Notes: generated by a model not told the origin, from the sequence alone. A DNA stretch of 64,000 bases from Roseiarcus sp963781895 (GCA_963781895.1 CAWAIM010000031.1:1-64000); one strand, 5' to 3'; shown: positions 1 through 8,580, counted from the first letter of the stretch. Numbers and translations are program-made.

Positions 1-2
1 GA

Positions 3-140
3 CGCATCGCTGATTCGGTCAGCCGCGAGGATATCGAAGGCTCGGTCAAGGCTGGGGTCGATGTGTTCCTGAAGGCGTACTGGAGCTTGAAGTATCCGCA
101 AAAGTCCGAACTGCGGAATGCTAGGCAATCGCCTGTTTAG
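3..140 (+). CDS. C-terminal tail of a probable TetR-family regulator (partial)
   Basis: An open frame runs in from the left edge and stops at the TAG at 138-140, giving about 45 residues. It contains SREDIEGSVKAGVDVFLKAY, which resembles the last helices of TetR/AcrR regulators. The DNA-binding half lies outside the window, so the family call rests on a short tail only. A mobile element is inserted six bases after the stop codon, so the gene itself appears untouched but is cut off from whatever used to follow it. Confidence 0.4.
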   Translation, partial: RIADSVSREDIEGSVKAGVDVFLKAYWSLKYPQKSELRNARQSPV

Positions 141-145
141 GCGAA

Positions 146-153
146 GTTCATAA
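146..153 (+). repeat. Left target-site duplication of the 4.0-kb element
   Basis: Octamer GTTCATAA, repeated in the same orientation at 4166-4173 directly outside the right inverted repeat. Confidence 0.75.
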
Positions 154-192
154 TGTGCCTATCCGGTTAAGACTGATATCTACTACATATAG
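154..192 (+). repeat. Left terminal inverted repeat of the 4.0-kb element
   Basis: Begins TGTGCCTATCCGGTTAAG and ends in ACTACATATAG. It pairs with the reverse complement of 4127-4165. The 17-base block 155-171 is identical to the complement of 4148-4164, and 182-192 to the complement of 4127-4137. Confidence 0.8.
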
Positions 193-838
193 ATGAGCCG
201 GAGTGCCGCACCGACGTCCCCAGAGGGCCGGAGTTGGCCGAGAGGAGAGCGGCGGCTCCGGGGATGCGCGGGGAGCTGAAGCAGACATTCATCGTCGATA
301 GACGCTCGGTCGCTGCCGACCCTTTGCAGACGTTGCCGTTGGTGCAGAAATCAAGCAGACCGTGCGAAGACTACGCGCCACATTCAGCGGCGGCCAATTT
401 TTTGCGGCCGAAGAACGCCAATCGCGAAGCCGGTACGATTGAACTTATGCGACAGGTTGAACATGAGGGAGTCGATAGACGATATCGTGGCGGGCCTCTG
501 GGCGAATGGTCGCGACTCGATCACTCATGCCCTTAACCACTTCAGCGAGCGAGATCGTGACCGTTCTGATCGGCAGCACCATGACAAATGGATAGTGATG
601 AGCGTTCACCATGCCGCCGAGTGTGTCTGTAATATGCAACTCCTCGAACTTGACCCATCTTGCTTTTCAAGAAAGGGGGCATTGTGGTTCCCGTCTCTTT
701 CGACAGCGATCAAACAGCTCCAGCTGCCCGTTAACTCGGGACGGCTCAGCCCTGCTGAGCACTGCCTCTTTCGGTTGCTTAACGAGCTTCCGGATATCAG
801 GCATCAATTCATGCACAGGATAGCTCCAAAAGAGCTAG

Positions 839-2512
839 CCCGCATTTCTCACGCCGTCGTTCAGTGAGGCGTTGGTTTGGGTGGGATATTGAGCGCGGTT
901 GCGGATGGAGCGCGGCTTTGCTTTGCGCGGGATGCGCTGGGGAGTTCGAGCTGAGTTGGGAAACTGTCTCCGGTGGGCCTTGGGGTTTGCCGCCGATGGT
1001 CGCGCGGGGCCGGCGCGTGTCAGGCCGGCGAGCCGCGGGCGAGGGCGAGCCGGGCGGCGGCCAGACGCCACTCGTCGGCCGATGGACAGGCGGAGGCGAA
1101 AGCGATCTTCACCCGCCGGGCGCTGACCTTGACCAGCGCGCCGAGCTTCAGCAGCTTCAGGCGGATCGTGCCGCAGGTCGCGTTGGCCAGCGGCGTATGG
1201 GCGAGCCCGATGCGGCGCAGCGCGCAGATGAGAACGTAGGCCATCGAAGCGAACCAGAGCCGCAGCTGATTGGCCCGCATCGTCGCCGTCGAGGTGCGGT
1301 CGGCGAACAGGTCGCCCTGACATTCCTTGATGCGGTTCTCCATCTCGCCGCGGGCGCAATAGAGTTTTTCGTAAAGCGGTCTGGCCCGCCAGGCGTCGGC
1401 TTTGAGCGAGGTCACGACAAAGCGCGGATTGGCCTCGCCACGCGCCCATTCCGCCTTGCCGATCACCCGCCGCCGGCGCGACCAGCTGTCCCTGGTCGAC
1501 CATTCGAAGTCGCGAAACGCCCGCGCCGGCTGGCCGGCGTTCGCCAGCGACTGGAGCCGCGCCTGGTCCAACGCGTCGGCGATGCGTTCCTCCAGCCGCG
1601 CGTTGCGCGCCAGTCCGAAAACGTAATCCACCTTGTTGGCCTCGCACCACGCCATCAAGGCCTCGCGCGCGAAGCCGGAATCGGCGCGCAGCACGATCTT
1701 CACACGAGGCCAGCGCTCTCGGATCCGAGCTGCGATGCGATCCATCTCCTCGACCGCCCCGGCGCTGCCGTCGATGTCGGAGCGCCTGAGCTTGGCGGCG
1801 ATGAGATGCCGGCCGCAGAATACATAGAGCGGCAGGTAGCAGTAGCAGTCGTAATAGCCGTGAAAGAACCGACCTTCCTGATCGCCGTGCAGCGGGTCGT
1901 CGGTGGCGTCCAGATCGAGCACGATCTGGCGCGGCGCTCTTTGATGCGCGTCGAGAAACAAGTCGACGAACAGCCGCTCGATCGCCGGTCCGTCGTGGCC
2001 GATCTTGTGATAGCGCGGCGTCTTGCCCGCCCCCGGCGCATGCTCCAGGCGGTTGAGCGTGCTCTTGCCCGCCAGCGGCGCCGGCGCCTCGGCGGCGCGC
2101 TCGAGCTTGCCGAGCAGCACGCCCAGAACCGGATCGCCGCGCAGCTCATCGTGGTCGATCAGGTCCTCGTAGCCCAGCGCCAGGCCGAAGACCCGCTGCG
2201 CGACCAGAGCCTTCAGCGGATGGACGGTCAAAAGCGGGCTGCGGCGGTCGCCAAAGCAAGCCGAAAACCGATCCGTCAACCCGATCGCCTTGTCCGTCTC
2301 GCTCAGCAACAGCGCCCCGGCGTCGGACGAAACCATCCCGCCATCGAAATCCGCCACAACTCGACGCCCGCCGGCCCTTCCAAACACCATCTCCCTCGGC
2401 CTACACTGCGTCCGCATCGGGGCGTTCCTTCGAATCAGCCTAACTCGTTGATCGCAAAACAAGTTTAGCTGATTCTAGGCCCCGATGCGCCTACATTTGT
2501 GAGAAATGCGGG
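839..2512 (-). mobile_element. IS1380-family insertion sequence (1,674 bp)
   Basis: The ends are perfect 14-base inverted repeats, CCCGCATTTCTCAC at 839-852 and its complement at 2499-2512. The target duplication CTAG flanks it at 835-838 and 2513-2516, and 4-bp duplications are usual for this family. It carries one complete transposase gene on the minus strand. It inserted into a passenger gene of the surrounding 4.0-kb element, so it arrived later than that element. Confidence 0.93.
1020..2417 (-). CDS. IS1380-family DDE transposase
   Basis: A 465-residue protein reading from the ATG at 2417; an in-frame extension to 2462 is possible but unnecessary. It has the IS1380 layout: an early DFDGGMVSSDAGALLL block, the catalytic-region strand IVLDLDATDDPLHGDQEG, the second acidic strand VLRADSGFAREAL, and YCARGEMENRIKE near residue 350, corresponding to the YREK region with the third acidic residue. 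Length is normal for the family and the frame is unbroken, so this copy may be active. The large open frame on the opposite strand (864-2468) is a GC-driven shadow. Confidence 0.93.
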   Translation of the reverse strand: MRTQCRPREMVFGRAGGRRVVADFDGGMVSSDAGALLLSETDKAIGLTDRFSACFGDRRSPLLTVHPLKALVAQRVFGLALGYEDLIDHDELRGDPVLGVLLGKLERAAEAPAPLAGKSTLNRLEHAPGAGKTPRYHKIGHDGPAIERLFVDLFLDAHQRAPRQIVLDLDATDDPLHGDQEGRFFHGYYDCYCYLPLYVFCGRHLIAAKLRRSDIDGSAGAVEEMDRIAARIRERWPRVKIVLRADSGFAREALMAWCEANKVDYVFGLARNARLEERIADALDQARLQSLANAGQPARAFRDFEWSTRDSWSRRRRVIGKAEWARGEANPRFVVTSLKADAWRARPLYEKLYCARGEMENRIKECQGDLFADRTSTATMRANQLRLWFASMAYVLICALRRIGLAHTPLANATCGTIRLKLLKLGALVKVSARRVKIAFASACPSADEWRLAAARLALARGSPA

Positions 2513-2923
2513 CTAGACGTTTCGATCGCGGCGATGTGCATGATCGGCATTCTCAAATATATCGAACGCCTCAAAGGGGAGTCCGCTTCGGACATTATAG
2601 AGCAGAGCCCACCCATTGAGGGCGATGTTGTCGCCGCAATTCGCTATACACGCCTAGAAGAGTACAACAAATTTGTTGCACTCTTTTTGCACGAAAAATA
2701 TCCCAACAAATGGCTTCCGCAATGTCCGTCGTGCGGTGTCCAAGCGGTCGTTTCGTCGAAATGCGAAGCCTGCTTTTCCGAACTTGACTTTATAAGATGC
2801 TCGGGCTGTGACGAAGAAATATACGTCATGGCTTGGGAGCGAAAGCACGGTGATGGCGTGGTTGAATGCCAAGACTGCGGTTTGAAACAGGCTCTATAGG
2901 CTCATCACCACGGAACGCGAAAA

Positions 2924-3774
2924 ATGACGCCGAACCTGAAAAAACTGCTTCTCGTAGCGGAGGTCTCAGCCGCGAGTGCTTTGCTGTCCTCCTCAGCGCA
3001 CGCGCGTGGACTGGCGGACTGGCTAAACGATCCGACGACGTACTGCAGCGCCAACGCGGACGGCAGCGAGACATGCGACCCGGATGCGGTCGCCAAAGCC
3101 CTGCGGGCCCTCAGCCTGCGGCATCCGACCGACGATGCCGACGAACGCGACTTTCTGAGCACCTGCGAGGGCGCGGCGTTGGCGTTGAAGGCGGTCTGGA
3201 GCATGGTAGCAACGGACGCGAAAGAGCTGGAATGCTTCCGCGCGACCATCCGACCGATGACGAGAAGCGTGAAAACCTGCGGACGGCCGAACGGGGAATG
3301 CGCCATGCGGAGGCGTATTTGGACAGCCTTACCAGCATGGCGGCGAGCTGGTGTCCGAATGTCTCCGCGTATCGAGACGCCATACCCGAGGTCGAGCGCG
3401 ATCTCAGCCGCTTTAAGTTGGTGGTCGAGCCTGCGCATGCCTACGACATGCAGGCATGTACGGAACAGCTCTCGGCGATAGGCACGGCGATAGCCGTATT
3501 CTCGCCCGAAGCGCCGTTTTTGGTCGATGCGGGCACTGACGACTACGTTCACTGGCGCGCGCTTGGGAAATATTACATGACTGCCGAGATCATGACGCAC
3601 GTTGACCGCGCGTTGGACGCTATGACGAAAATGGGCGACGCGGGGCAGTATCTCCTCGATCACAATTGTCCACTCGACAACCGCGAGGCGTACGCCGCAC
3701 AGGTTTCCAAATGGAAGGCAACTGTGCAGGAGCTGCGGGATATGAAGGCCAACATCCTCGCGCACAATAGATGA
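2924..3774 (+). CDS. Secreted Cys-containing hypothetical protein, frameshifted near 3245
   Basis: Starts at the ATG at 2924 with a clear signal peptide (KK, hydrophobic stretch, cleavage after SSSAHA). The first frame continues with cysteines at TTYC, ETCD, STCEGA and ECFR. At about 3240-3250 the coding sense passes to another frame that continues as HPTDDEKRENLRTAERGMRH and runs to the TGA at 3772-3774, with further cysteines (SWCPN, QACTEQ, HNCPLD). The joined product would be roughly 280 residues, exported, mostly helical. I do not recognise a family. It is a second passenger of the 4.0-kb element, 24 bases after the zinc-ribbon gene, so the two could once have been co-transcribed. The break may be a sequencing indel or a real lesion. 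Confidence 0.5.
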
Positions 3775-3922
3775 ACAGTGCGGCGCGCGGCTCATCGCAC
3801 CGCCGGCAACCTCATGCGGCCTGTCAATGTTGCCTCAGGAAGCCCAGGGCAGGCGAAACTCTCCCGCGCCGTTCTCGATCGCGCGTATCAAGCCTCGTCC
3901 CAAACCCTACCCGCCGCACCAA

Positions 3923-3973
3923 CTAGCCGTGGAGCTGGGGCCGCACGGCATTCAGGTAGACGCGGTCATTCCC
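3923..3973 (+). pseudogene. Scrap of a short-chain dehydrogenase gene
   Basis: In one frame the DNA reads LAVELGPHGIQVDAVIP, which closely matches the conserved helix and strand after the catalytic tyrosine of classical SDR enzymes (LAVELxPHGIRVNAVxPG). Nothing recognisable as SDR precedes or follows it, so only about 17 residues survive. It lies inside the 4.0-kb element, between the secreted gene and the right inverted repeat. The surrounding 3775-4126 holds no other gene that I can support. Confidence 0.4.
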
Positions 3974-4126
3974 CGTCGAAACCTGCCATTCGGCCAATTT
4001 CCGCTATCCGCCCAATGCAGTCGAACCGGCCTGTCGCCTGAACGTCTGCTTCAGAGTTGCGGCGACCATCGGCTGAACGGCTATGCTGCGCGCATTGCTG
4101 ACGCAAAATGAGGCGTAACGCAGCCT

Positions 4127-4165
4127 CTATATGTAGTGAGTGTCTGCCTTAACCGGATAGGCACG
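4127..4165 (-). repeat. Right terminal inverted repeat of the 4.0-kb element
   Basis: Complement of the left end (32/39 matches). It contains CTATATGTAGT at 4127-4137 and CTTAACCGGATAGGCAC at 4148-4164. Confidence 0.8.
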
Positions 4166-4173
4166 GTTCATAA
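4166..4173 (+). repeat. Right target-site duplication of the 4.0-kb element
   Basis: GTTCATAA, identical to 146-153. Confidence 0.75.
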
Positions 4174-4676
4174 ATCGCTGCCATAGGTCCGGCCTGTCTT
4201 ACTGTGCGTGCAGCCGGCCGCTTGGCGTCATTTTTATTTGTGGCGATCTGTAAATGATTGGCGACAATCCGGTTTAGTATTGTATAGGTTTGTTGGCGAC
4301 AGTGACATGAGTGGTATTTGAATACTTTATCGCCCGCCTGGTTATTGTAACCGCAGGTCGTTTCGTCGTTTGAACATTCGGCGCCGCGTCGATTTCCTAA
4401 AGCCTTCTTGCCATTGCGCCTATCGGAGCGGATGTCGATCCGCGCGCCCGCAACAGCCGCGACGGCGGCGGGGCGGCGGTAAAATGCTCGCAAGTCATTG
4501 AAAAATAACGGGCGAATTGTTCGAGCGGCGGTAAACGGCGATAAACCGGGCAACCAGGAGCCGACGTGACCGGCTCCACGCTTGCCTGCGGCGCCCGCCT
4601 CCCCTATAAGCCAGCGCTTCGCGCCGGTTCCGACACCCCTGGAGGCAGGGCGCGCATCAACTCAAAGGACATCATC
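4174..4676. other. Non-coding interval upstream of rplY
   Basis: About 500 bases of lower-GC DNA with no convincing gene. An open frame on the minus strand (4149-4553) crosses the end of the mobile element and has no family character. An imperfect inverted repeat, GGAGCCG...CGGCTCC, lies around 4557-4578 and could form a hairpin in the rplY leader. Confidence 0.5.
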
Positions 4677-5390
4677 ATGGCAGCGATCAAGCAACTCGCG
4701 GCCGTGACGCGCAGCGGGACTGGCAAGGGGGCCGCCCGCTCCGTTCGTCGCGAAGGCCGCGTTCCCGCCGTCATCTATGGCGGCGGTCAGAAGCCCGAAC
4801 CGATCTCGGTCGACTTCAAGGACGTCAACAAGCACATCTTCGCCGGGCATTTCCTGACCACCATTTTCGAGCTCGAGATGGAGGGGCGCAAGGAGCGCGT
4901 GCTGCCGCGCGACTGCCAGTTCGACGTGGTCACCGACCGGCCGGTGCATGTCGACTTTCTGCGTTTGGCGCCCGGCTCGCGGGTGCGCATCGGCGTGCCG
5001 GTCCATGTCGTCAATCGCGAAGCCTCGCCGGGCTTGAAGAAGGGCGGGGCGGTCAATCTGGTGCTGCACTCGGTCGAGGTCATGGCCCCGGCCGAGGCCA
5101 TTCCGGAGGCGATCACGATCGACCTCACCGATCTCGATTTCCACGACTCGGTGCATGTGTCCGCGATCAAGATGCCGGAGGGCTGCAAGCCGGTGCACTC
5201 CAACTCCGACCTGACGGTCGTCACCATCGTCCCGCCGACGGTCATGGTCGAGGAGACGCCCGCCGCGGCGCCCGCCGCGACCACCGCCGCCGCGCCCGCG
5301 GCCGCCGCGGCGGCGACCCCGGCGGCCAAGGCCGAGCCGGCCAAGGCCGCCGCCCCGGCGGCCTCGGCCAAGCCTTCCGCCAAGAAGTAA
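4677..5390 (+). CDS. rplY: 50S ribosomal protein L25/general stress protein Ctc
   Basis: A 237-residue member of the long (Ctc/TL5) L25 family, which binds 5S rRNA in the large ribosomal subunit. The N-terminal L25 domain shows GAARSVRREGRVPAVIYGGG and FELEMEGRKERVLPRDCQFD. The beta domain follows (VHVDFLRLAPGSRVRIGVPV), and the last 50 residues are an Ala/Pro/Lys-rich tail typical of alphaproteobacterial copies. I chose the ATG at 4677 because AAAGGA lies just upstream and the protein then begins like its homologues; the frame is open further upstream to 4566. pth follows 100 bases later on the same strand, a common bacterial pairing. Confidence 0.95.
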   Translation: MAAIKQLAAVTRSGTGKGAARSVRREGRVPAVIYGGGQKPEPISVDFKDVNKHIFAGHFLTTIFELEMEGRKERVLPRDCQFDVVTDRPVHVDFLRLAPGSRVRIGVPVHVVNREASPGLKKGGAVNLVLHSVEVMAPAEAIPEAITIDLTDLDFHDSVHVSAIKMPEGCKPVHSNSDLTVVTIVPPTVMVEETPAAAPAATTAAAPAAAAAATPAAKAEPAKAAAPAASAKPSAKK

Positions 5391-5421
5391 GGCCGACCGC
5401 CGCCGCAAGACGACGATCCGC

Positions 5422-5443
5422 GGCCGCGCCGGAGGGCGCGGCC
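5422..5443 (+). terminator. GC hairpin between rplY and pth
   Basis: Perfect 9-bp stem GGCCGCGCC / GGCGCGGCC with a GGAG loop. No T-tract follows, so it may be an attenuator or an mRNA-stability element rather than a true intrinsic terminator. Confidence 0.35.
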
Positions 5444-5490
5444 TGCCTCGGTCGCGGCGAGGCCCGCTCAAGCCGATCGAACGGGGACCC

Positions 5491-6087
5491 ATGCTCGTCA
5501 TCGCGGGACTCGGCAATCCGGGCGCGCGCCATGCGCGCAACCGCCACAACATCGGCTTCATGGCGATCGCGGCGATCGCCGCCGCCCATCGCATCGGGCC
5601 GTTCCGCGCCCGGCATCAGGGTCTGGCCGCCGAGGGCCTGATCGGCGGCGAGCGGGTGATGCTGCTGGCGCCGCAGACCTTCATGAACGACTCCGGACGC
5701 AGCGTCGGCGAGGCGCTGCGCTTTCACAAGCTCGATACCGGCGCGCTGATCGTCATCCACGACGAACTCGACCTCGCGCCGGCCAAGGTCAGGGTCAAGA
5801 CCGGCGGCGGCAACGCCGGCCACAATGGACTGCGCTCGATCAGCGCCCATGTCGGCAACGACTATCGGCGCGTGCGCCTCGGCATCGGCCACCCCGGCGA
5901 CAAGGCGCTCGTCCACAATTTCGTGCTGAGCGACTTCGCCAAGGCGGATGCGGGCTGGGTCGAGGCCGTCTGCCGGGCGGTCGCGGACGCCGCGCCGCTG
6001 CTGGTCGAAGGCCAGGACGCAAGCTTCCAGAACCGGGTGCATCTGGCGATCGAGGCCGCCGGCTTCGGCGAGAAGACCGGCGACTGA
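5491..6087 (+). CDS. pth: Peptidyl-tRNA hydrolase
   Basis: A 198-residue cytoplasmic enzyme that cleaves peptidyl-tRNA released from stalled ribosomes. Family motifs are all present: GLGNPGARHARNRHNIGF at the N-terminus with the catalytic histidine, the PQTFMNDSGRSV segment, HDELDLAPAKVRVK with the catalytic aspartate, and GGGNAGHNGLRSI. Length is normal. Its position downstream of rplY fits a translation-related transcription unit. I noted no lesion. Confidence 0.96.
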   Translation: MLVIAGLGNPGARHARNRHNIGFMAIAAIAAAHRIGPFRARHQGLAAEGLIGGERVMLLAPQTFMNDSGRSVGEALRFHKLDTGALIVIHDELDLAPAKVRVKTGGGNAGHNGLRSISAHVGNDYRRVRLGIGHPGDKALVHNFVLSDFAKADAGWVEAVCRAVADAAPLLVEGQDASFQNRVHLAIEAAGFGEKTGD

Positions 6088-6128
6088 GCCCCGGCACAGT
6101 CCCGCCGTCGGCGGCGCCCGGCTTGCCT

Positions 6129-7700
6129 TCAGGCCGCGCGCGCCGGATCCGGCCATCGGCCGCGAAAGCGGAACTTGCGCCTGCGCGGCGTCTCGGGCGG
6201 CGCGTCGGGGTCGAGCGCCGCCAGCGCGTCCATCACGCGCTCGGGCGGGAAGATGACGACCGCTTCCGTTCCCTGGCGGATCTCCGAAGTCAGGCGGAAG
6301 TGGCCGCCGTGCATCTCGACCAGTCCCTTGACGATCGGCAAGCCGAGCCCGGTTCCCTCTTCCGCGTTCTTGTGCGCGAGCGAGCCGCGGCCGAACGACG
6401 ACAGCACGATCGGAATTTCGTCGGAGGGAATGCCGGGGCCGGTGTCGCGGATCGAGACATATTGTCCGCCGCTGCTGGTCCAGCCGACCTTGACGACGAT
6501 CGAGCCGCCCTGGGGAGTGAACTTGATCGCGTTGGTCAGCAGGTTGAGCGTGACCTGACGCACCGCCCGCTCGTCCGCCCAGATGCGCGGCAATCCGCTG
6601 TCGAGCGCTTCGGTGATGACGAGATTCCGGCTCTTGGCGCGCATCGACAGCAGGCGCCGGCATTCCTCGACCACCTCCGGCAGCGACACCGGCTCCTCCT
6701 TCAACTCGTAGCGGCCGGCCTCGACCCGCGACAGGTCGAGGATCTCGTTGATCAGCATCAGAAGATGCTGGCCGCTCGCATGAATGTCGCTGGAATATTC
6801 CTTGTAGGCGCTGACGCCGTGCGGGCCGAACAGTTCGCCCTTCATCACTTCCGAGAATCCAAGAATGGCGTTGAGGGGAGTGCGCAGTTCATGGCTCATC
6901 GTCGCCAGAAACCGCGATTTCGCCAGATTGGCGCTTTCGGCCCGGCGGCGCGCCTCGTCCGAATTGAGCTTGGCCTGTTCGAGCTCGGCGATCAGCGAGT
7001 CCTTTTCGGCCTGAAACGAGATGTTGCGGGACGCCGCCTCGTGCAGGCGATGGACGACGACGAGGAAATAGCCGATGACGCCGACAGCCAGCGCCGCGGC
7101 CGGCAACGTGGCCCCGTGCAAACGGGGGGCGTAGAGAATGATCGCGCCGATGATCATCGGCAGCATCCCGGCCACGAACGCCGCCGGTATGGCCGCGGCC
7201 AGAAGCGACATCACGGTCGAGATGAGAAGCATGACGACGACGGCGAAGGCCTGCGCGTCGGGCTCGTTCGACTGGAGAAGCGCGACGACGAGATAGGCCC
7301 AGGCCGCGCCGCAAAAGCCGGTCGCGAGCACGAATTTGCGCCGCCATGCCGCCGCGTCCTTCTCCCCGTCGCCGCTGTCGAGGAACGCGATCGGCAGTCC
7401 ATAGACGATCGCGATCGCGCACACGATGAAGGTCGCCCACGTCGCCAACGGACCGGCGCGGAGCCAGGTCAGCGCCGTCCCGCAGACACCCAGCGCGATG
7501 ACGCCCATCATTGGCGCGGCGCTGCGGTTGATTTCGGCGAACAGCCGAACCATCGCGGCCGAATGCGTGGGGATGGCGTTGGCGTCGGTGAGGGATTGGC
7601 GGGTCTGCCGAAGCCGGACGGTCATCTTGCGGCGACGCGCGGCAGCCTCGGGGTCGCTCTTGCCCCCGGCTTCCGTCACATGCGCCTTGACTTCACTCAT
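6129..7700 (-). CDS. Membrane sensor histidine kinase, PleC/DivJ-type core
   Basis: 523 residues from the ATG at 7700. Several hydrophobic segments between about residues 50 and 210 anchor it in the inner membrane, with no obvious periplasmic sensor domain. A coiled linker follows, then the H-box ATMSHELRTPLNAILGFSE, the N-box NLLTNAIKFTPQGG, DTGPGIPSDEI and GTGLGLPIVKGL. The stretch after the H-box (ELFGPHGV, Y.EYSSDIHASGQHLL, INEILDLSRVEAG) is the pattern shared by PleC, DivJ and PdhS kinases that act on DivK in alphaproteobacteria. A role in cell-cycle or developmental signalling is therefore plausible but inferred. It converges on pth and no response regulator is adjacent. Confidence 0.85.
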   Translation of the reverse strand: MSEVKAHVTEAGGKSDPEAAARRRKMTVRLRQTRQSLTDANAIPTHSAAMVRLFAEINRSAAPMMGVIALGVCGTALTWLRAGPLATWATFIVCAIAIVYGLPIAFLDSGDGEKDAAAWRRKFVLATGFCGAAWAYLVVALLQSNEPDAQAFAVVVMLLISTVMSLLAAAIPAAFVAGMLPMIIGAIILYAPRLHGATLPAAALAVGVIGYFLVVVHRLHEAASRNISFQAEKDSLIAELEQAKLNSDEARRRAESANLAKSRFLATMSHELRTPLNAILGFSEVMKGELFGPHGVSAYKEYSSDIHASGQHLLMLINEILDLSRVEAGRYELKEEPVSLPEVVEECRRLLSMRAKSRNLVITEALDSGLPRIWADERAVRQVTLNLLTNAIKFTPQGGSIVVKVGWTSSGGQYVSIRDTGPGIPSDEIPIVLSSFGRGSLAHKNAEEGTGLGLPIVKGLVEMHGGHFRLTSEIRQGTEAVVIFPPERVMDALAALDPDAPPETPRRRKFRFRGRWPDPARAA

Positions 7701-7856
7701 GACCGTTCGACACGCAACGCCCGACAACCTGCCTTGATCTTGGGGTTCAATGATTAACGGGCGGCTGACGCCCGCGCGCGAATTGAGAATTTGTTGAGGA
7801 TAAAATACGCTTAACGTTCGCGGGACGGCCGCGGACTGTGGGGCAGGGAGGTCCGC

Positions 7857-8468
7857 GTGAAGCTCTACAACTCGAATTTTGCCCCGAACCCCCGCCGGGT
7901 GCGCATATTCCTCGCCGAGAAAGGCGTCTCGATCCCGAAAATCGAGGTCGACCTCGGCAAACTCGAGCACAAGACCACGGAATTCTCCTCGCTCAATCCC
8001 TTTCAGACCATCCCCGCGCTCGAACTCGACGACGGGACGGTGATCGGCGAGTCGATCGCCATCTGCCGTTACGTCGAGGAGCTTCACCCCGAACCAAACC
8101 TGTTCGGCGCCACGGCGCTGGAGCGGGCTACGATCGAGATGTGGCAGCGCCGGGTGGAGTGGCGTCTGCTGTTGCCGATCGCCCAAGTGTTCCGCCACAC
8201 CCACCCGCACATGAGGCTGATGGAGGAGCCGCAGATCGCCGACTGGGCGGCGGCCAACCGGCCGCGGGCGCTTCAATCGATGGCGATTTTCGACCAGATC
8301 CTGCGCGACCGGCCCTTCGTCGCCGGGGACCGGTTCACGGTCGCCGACATCACCGGACTGGTCGCGCTGGATTTCACCAGACAGGCGCGAATCGCGATTC
8401 CGCCCGAACTCGCCAGTCTCAACCGCTGGCGCGAGACGCTCGCGGCGCGACCGAGCGCCGCCGCGTAA
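7857..8468 (+). CDS. Glutathione S-transferase family protein
   Basis: 203 residues starting at a GTG (7857) preceded by a strong GGGCAGGGAGG ribosome site. The N-terminal thioredoxin-like domain reads NSNFAPNPRRVRIFLAEKG, then the cis-proline segment NPFQTIPALELDDG and the glutathione-contacting ESIAICRYVE. The C-terminal helical domain contains RPFVAGDRFTVADITGLVALDF, the usual GST N-capping region. The substrate cannot be read from sequence. It is divergent from the sensor kinase gene and shares the 156-base intergenic region 7701-7856 with it. Confidence 0.9.
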   Translation: MKLYNSNFAPNPRRVRIFLAEKGVSIPKIEVDLGKLEHKTTEFSSLNPFQTIPALELDDGTVIGESIAICRYVEELHPEPNLFGATALERATIEMWQRRVEWRLLLPIAQVFRHTHPHMRLMEEPQIADWAAANRPRALQSMAIFDQILRDRPFVAGDRFTVADITGLVALDFTRQARIAIPPELASLNRWRETLAARPSAAA

Positions 8469-8580
8469 ATCGACCGCCGCGATCGAACCGCTCGCCTGAC
8501 GACCAGCCCGGAAGTTCGCCGCGCCCGCCATCGCTCAGGCTCTATGGCCGTCGCCCTCGCTCAGAGCGCGCGTCGGCGGA

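Larger units (their letters stand above)
463..2899 (+). pseudogene. HEPN-motif protein with C-terminal zinc ribbons, split by IS1380-family element
   Basis: The gene is interrupted at 838/2513 by an insertion sequence. Removing the IS and one copy of the 4-bp duplication CTAG rejoins both halves in frame, giving a protein of 252 residues from the ATG at 463 (a TTG at 439 is an alternative start). The N-terminal half is mostly helical and contains RHQFMH at residues 113-118, the R-x4-H signature of HEPN domains, many of which are RNases. The C-terminal half holds four pairs of CxxC-type cysteines (for example CPSC, CEAC, CSGC, CQDC), enough for two zinc ribbons. Base composition is visibly lower in GC than the flanking housekeeping genes. 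Known: HEPN proteins are frequent in defence and toxin-antitoxin systems. Inferred: an RNA-targeting passenger gene, now inactivated. The product as encoded stops inside the IS. Confidence 0.6.
154..4165. mobile_element. 4.0-kb element with 39-bp terminal inverted repeats and 8-bp target duplication, no recognised transposase of its own
   Basis: The two ends (154-192 and 4127-4165) are inverted repeats matching at 32 of 39 positions, including an exact 17-base block and an exact 11-base block at identical spacing. The octamer GTTCATAA is directly repeated immediately outside both ends (146-153 and 4166-4173), as expected for a target-site duplication. Inside are an interrupted HEPN-like/zinc-ribbon gene, a secreted Cys-rich gene, a short dehydrogenase scrap and a nested IS1380-family element. 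Without the IS the element would be about 2.3 kb. I see no transposase belonging to the outer ends, so it looks like a non-autonomous cassette mobilised in trans. An 8-bp duplication occurs in several IS families (IS66, IS1595, IS6 and others), and I cannot assign the ends to one. Confidence 0.75.

Noticed and set aside
864..2468. 534-codon open frame on the plus strand
   Set aside because: It lies antisense to the intact IS1380-family transposase and has low-complexity Arg/Ala/Gly composition without any family motif.
4149..4553. 134-codon minus-strand frame
   Set aside because: It crosses the right end of the mobile element and has no conserved features.
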